Origin: Verrucomicrobiota bacterium
GTDB lineage: Bacteria; Verrucomicrobiota; Verrucomicrobiia; Limisphaerales; BJHT01
NCBI GenBank assembly: GCA_014193395.1
Contig: BJHT01000042.1
Coordinates: forward strand, 1 to 33,774
DNA length: 33,774 nt
Direction: 5' to 3'
Below the pieces are notes generated by a model. That model had not been told where the DNA came from. It made no database searches and worked only from the letters and a program-made list of their open reading frames with translations. Positions 32,509 to 33,774 of the stretch are shown one piece after another (positions within the stretch are counted from its first letter, which is position 1; the number at the start of each line of letters is the position of its first letter). A program made the translations under genes and the position numbers.

Positions 32509-32810
32509 AAACCACCATCCAATACACCATCCGAGCGGTCCCAGAACCCGTGGACCACGAGCTGCGGCAGCGTTCGCGTCAGTCGCATCGCAGCCTCAAC
32601 GAGGAGGCCATCGACGCACTCGCGCGCGGCCTCGGATTGGGGGAGGGGAAAGTGGTTCACCACGATCTCGATGCGGTGGCGGGGACTTGGGGGAACGATC
32701 CGGCCTTTGATGCGGCCATCGCCGCACAGGACTGCGTGGACCCGAAACTGTGGCGCCGACGGAACTTGAGTCCGCCACTAATCCGACCAACTCAGCGCAC
32801 AACAAGTTAG
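32505..32810 (+). CDS. Orphan ribbon-helix-helix antitoxin (FitA/VapB-like)
   Basis: The first 85 or so residues of this 101-residue protein fit a FitA/VapB-type antitoxin: YTIRAVPEPVDHELRQRSRQ, the helix SLNEEAIDALARGLGL, and a toxin-binding tail ending in DPAFDAAIAAQDCVDPKLW. The last 15 residues (RNLSPPLIRPTQRTTS) do not fit the family and look like read-through into foreign sequence. No PIN toxin follows; the true nuoL begins 19 bases downstream, so the toxin gene has been lost or never arrived. The ATG overlaps the stop of nuoL copy 2 as ATGA. Confidence 0.82.
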   Translation: MKTTIQYTIRAVPEPVDHELRQRSRQSHRSLNEEAIDALARGLGLGEGKVVHHDLDAVAGTWGNDPAFDAAIAAQDCVDPKLWRRRNLSPPLIRPTQRTTS

Positions 32811-32829
32811 TCGAGCGCTCCGAAATCAC

Positions 32830-33774
32830 ATGAACTGGATCGTGCAAAATCTCTGGCTGATTCCCGGCCTGCCGTTGCTGGCGGCGGGGTTGAGCGCCTT
32901 GCTCAAACAGCGCGAGCGAACGGCGGCGGCGACGCTGGCAATTGGGTCGATGGGGCTGGCGTTCGTGCTGTCGTGTGTGGCGTTCATGCACACGCTCGGC
33001 GGACATGGCGAGGAGACGCGGCACGTTTTCAATTTCGACTGGTTCCAGCTCGGCGCGACGACGCTCAGGCTCGGCTGGGTGCTCGATCCGCTCACGGCGG
33101 CGATGCTCATGATGGTCACGTTTGTCGGGACGCTGATCTTCATCTACAGCGTCGGCTACATGGCGCACGACGAGAACTTCACGCGCTTCTTCTGTTTTCT
33201 GTCGCTGTTCGCGGCGGCGATGCTCGGGCTGGTGATCGCGAACAATCTCCTGCTGCTCTTCATGTCGTGGGAGCTGGTCGGCCTCGCGTCGTATCTGCTC
33301 ATCGGCTTCTGGTATCACAAGCCGAGCGCGGCGGCGGCGGCGAAGAAGGCGTTCATCACGACGCGCATCGGCGATGTCGGGTTCTTCCTAGGAATCGTGT
33401 GGCTCTATTCGGAAACGGGGACGCTCCTTTTCTATGACAACGGTCATGGTTGTCTCGAAGCGTCCGCGTTGACGAAGCTGGTCTCCATGACCGTGGGTGG
33501 CGGGATGGTGGTGGCGACGGCGATTTCGCTGCTGATCTTTTGCGGCGCGGTCGGCAAGTCCGGCCAGGTGCCGTTGCATGTGTGGCTGCCGGATGCGATG
33601 GAAGGCCCGACGCCCGTGAGCGCGCTGATCCACGCGGCGACGATGGTGGCGGCGGGCGTGTTCCTGCTGGCGCGGGTCTATCCGCTGCTGGATGTCGATC
33701 CGCTGAACATCCCGGGGCGCTCGACGGCGTTGAGCGTGGTGACGTGGGTGGGCGCGCTGACGGCGCTGTTCGCG
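32830..33774 (+). CDS. nuoL: NADH-quinone oxidoreductase subunit L, partial at the window end
   Basis: The first 315 codons of this antiporter-like proton-pumping subunit of complex I are present and the frame is open at the window end, so the full protein (about 600-700 residues in the family) continues outside. At least eight membrane segments are visible. Key features are NNLLLLFMSWELVGLASYLLIGFW with the conserved glutamate, and GAVGKSGQVPLHVWLPDAMEGPTPVSALIHAATMV with the channel lysine and histidines. The N terminus MNWIVQNLWLIPGLPL is the sequence duplicated twice upstream. Eleven bases of the intact context differ from the copies only beyond the start. nuoM and nuoN presumably follow. 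Confidence 0.96.
   Translation, partial: MNWIVQNLWLIPGLPLLAAGLSALLKQRERTAAATLAIGSMGLAFVLSCVAFMHTLGGHGEETRHVFNFDWFQLGATTLRLGWVLDPLTAAMLMMVTFVGTLIFIYSVGYMAHDENFTRFFCFLSLFAAAMLGLVIANNLLLLFMSWELVGLASYLLIGFWYHKPSAAAAAKKAFITTRIGDVGFFLGIVWLYSETGTLLFYDNGHGCLEASALTKLVSMTVGGGMVVATAISLLIFCGAVGKSGQVPLHVWLPDAMEGPTPVSALIHAATMVAAGVFLLARVYPLLDVDPLNIPGRSTALSVVTWVGALTALFA

Overview
The window looks like a chromosomal segment of a high-GC Verrucomicrobiota bacterium, probably of the Pedosphaera/Limisphaera type or close to it. The main grounds are the set of secreted DUF1501, DUF1549/DUF1553 and cytochrome/WD40 proteins that is typical of Planctomycetes and Verrucomicrobia, and an unusually dense population of palindromic intergenic repeats. 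No rRNA, tRNA or CRISPR array was seen. The taxonomic call is an inference from gene content.

Layout. 1-3580: a long structured leader and nrdJ (B12-dependent class II ribonucleotide reductase), ended by tandem hairpins. 3799-5417: a cupin and an orphan sugar ABC permease, both on the minus strand. 5430-6091: no gene, only repeats. 6092-8260: a secreted PQQ/cytochrome c dehydrogenase (minus), diverging from a TAT-exported DUF1501 protein (8434-9810) and a small hypothetical gene. 10646-13102 and 15756-19712: the DUF1549/DUF1553 cytochrome protein and the giant cytochrome/WD40/PPC protein. These two are normally close partners of the DUF1501 gene. Here they are separated by four copies of a long palindromic repeat, a REP-associated (IS200-like) Y1 transposase and two toxin-antitoxin-like pairs. 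19713-24140: repeats, a hypothetical membrane-anchored protein, a small minus-strand gene pair, a C-terminal remnant of a second DUF1553 gene, a secreted beta-propeller protein, a small membrane-protein gene broken by one amber codon, and a symmetric operator-like palindrome.

24145-33774: a complex I operon in the order nuoA-B-C-D-I-H-J-K-(insertions)-L. It lacks nuoE/F/G, has nuoI before nuoH, and runs off the end of the window inside nuoL. Between nuoK and nuoL lie an AAA ATPase gene, a VapBC pair and an orphan antitoxin. Two truncated copies of the first 28-48 bases of nuoL punctuate these genes, so cassettes appear to have entered repeatedly at the nuoL start codon, each time leaving or bringing a copy of the nuoL 5' end. 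I regard this as the most unusual structure in the window.

A second theme is the repeat load: at least seven families of inverted or palindromic repeats fill almost every intergenic gap. One copy appears to have been absorbed in frame into the WD40 protein, and the family around 13.2-14.4 kb comes with its own candidate transposase.
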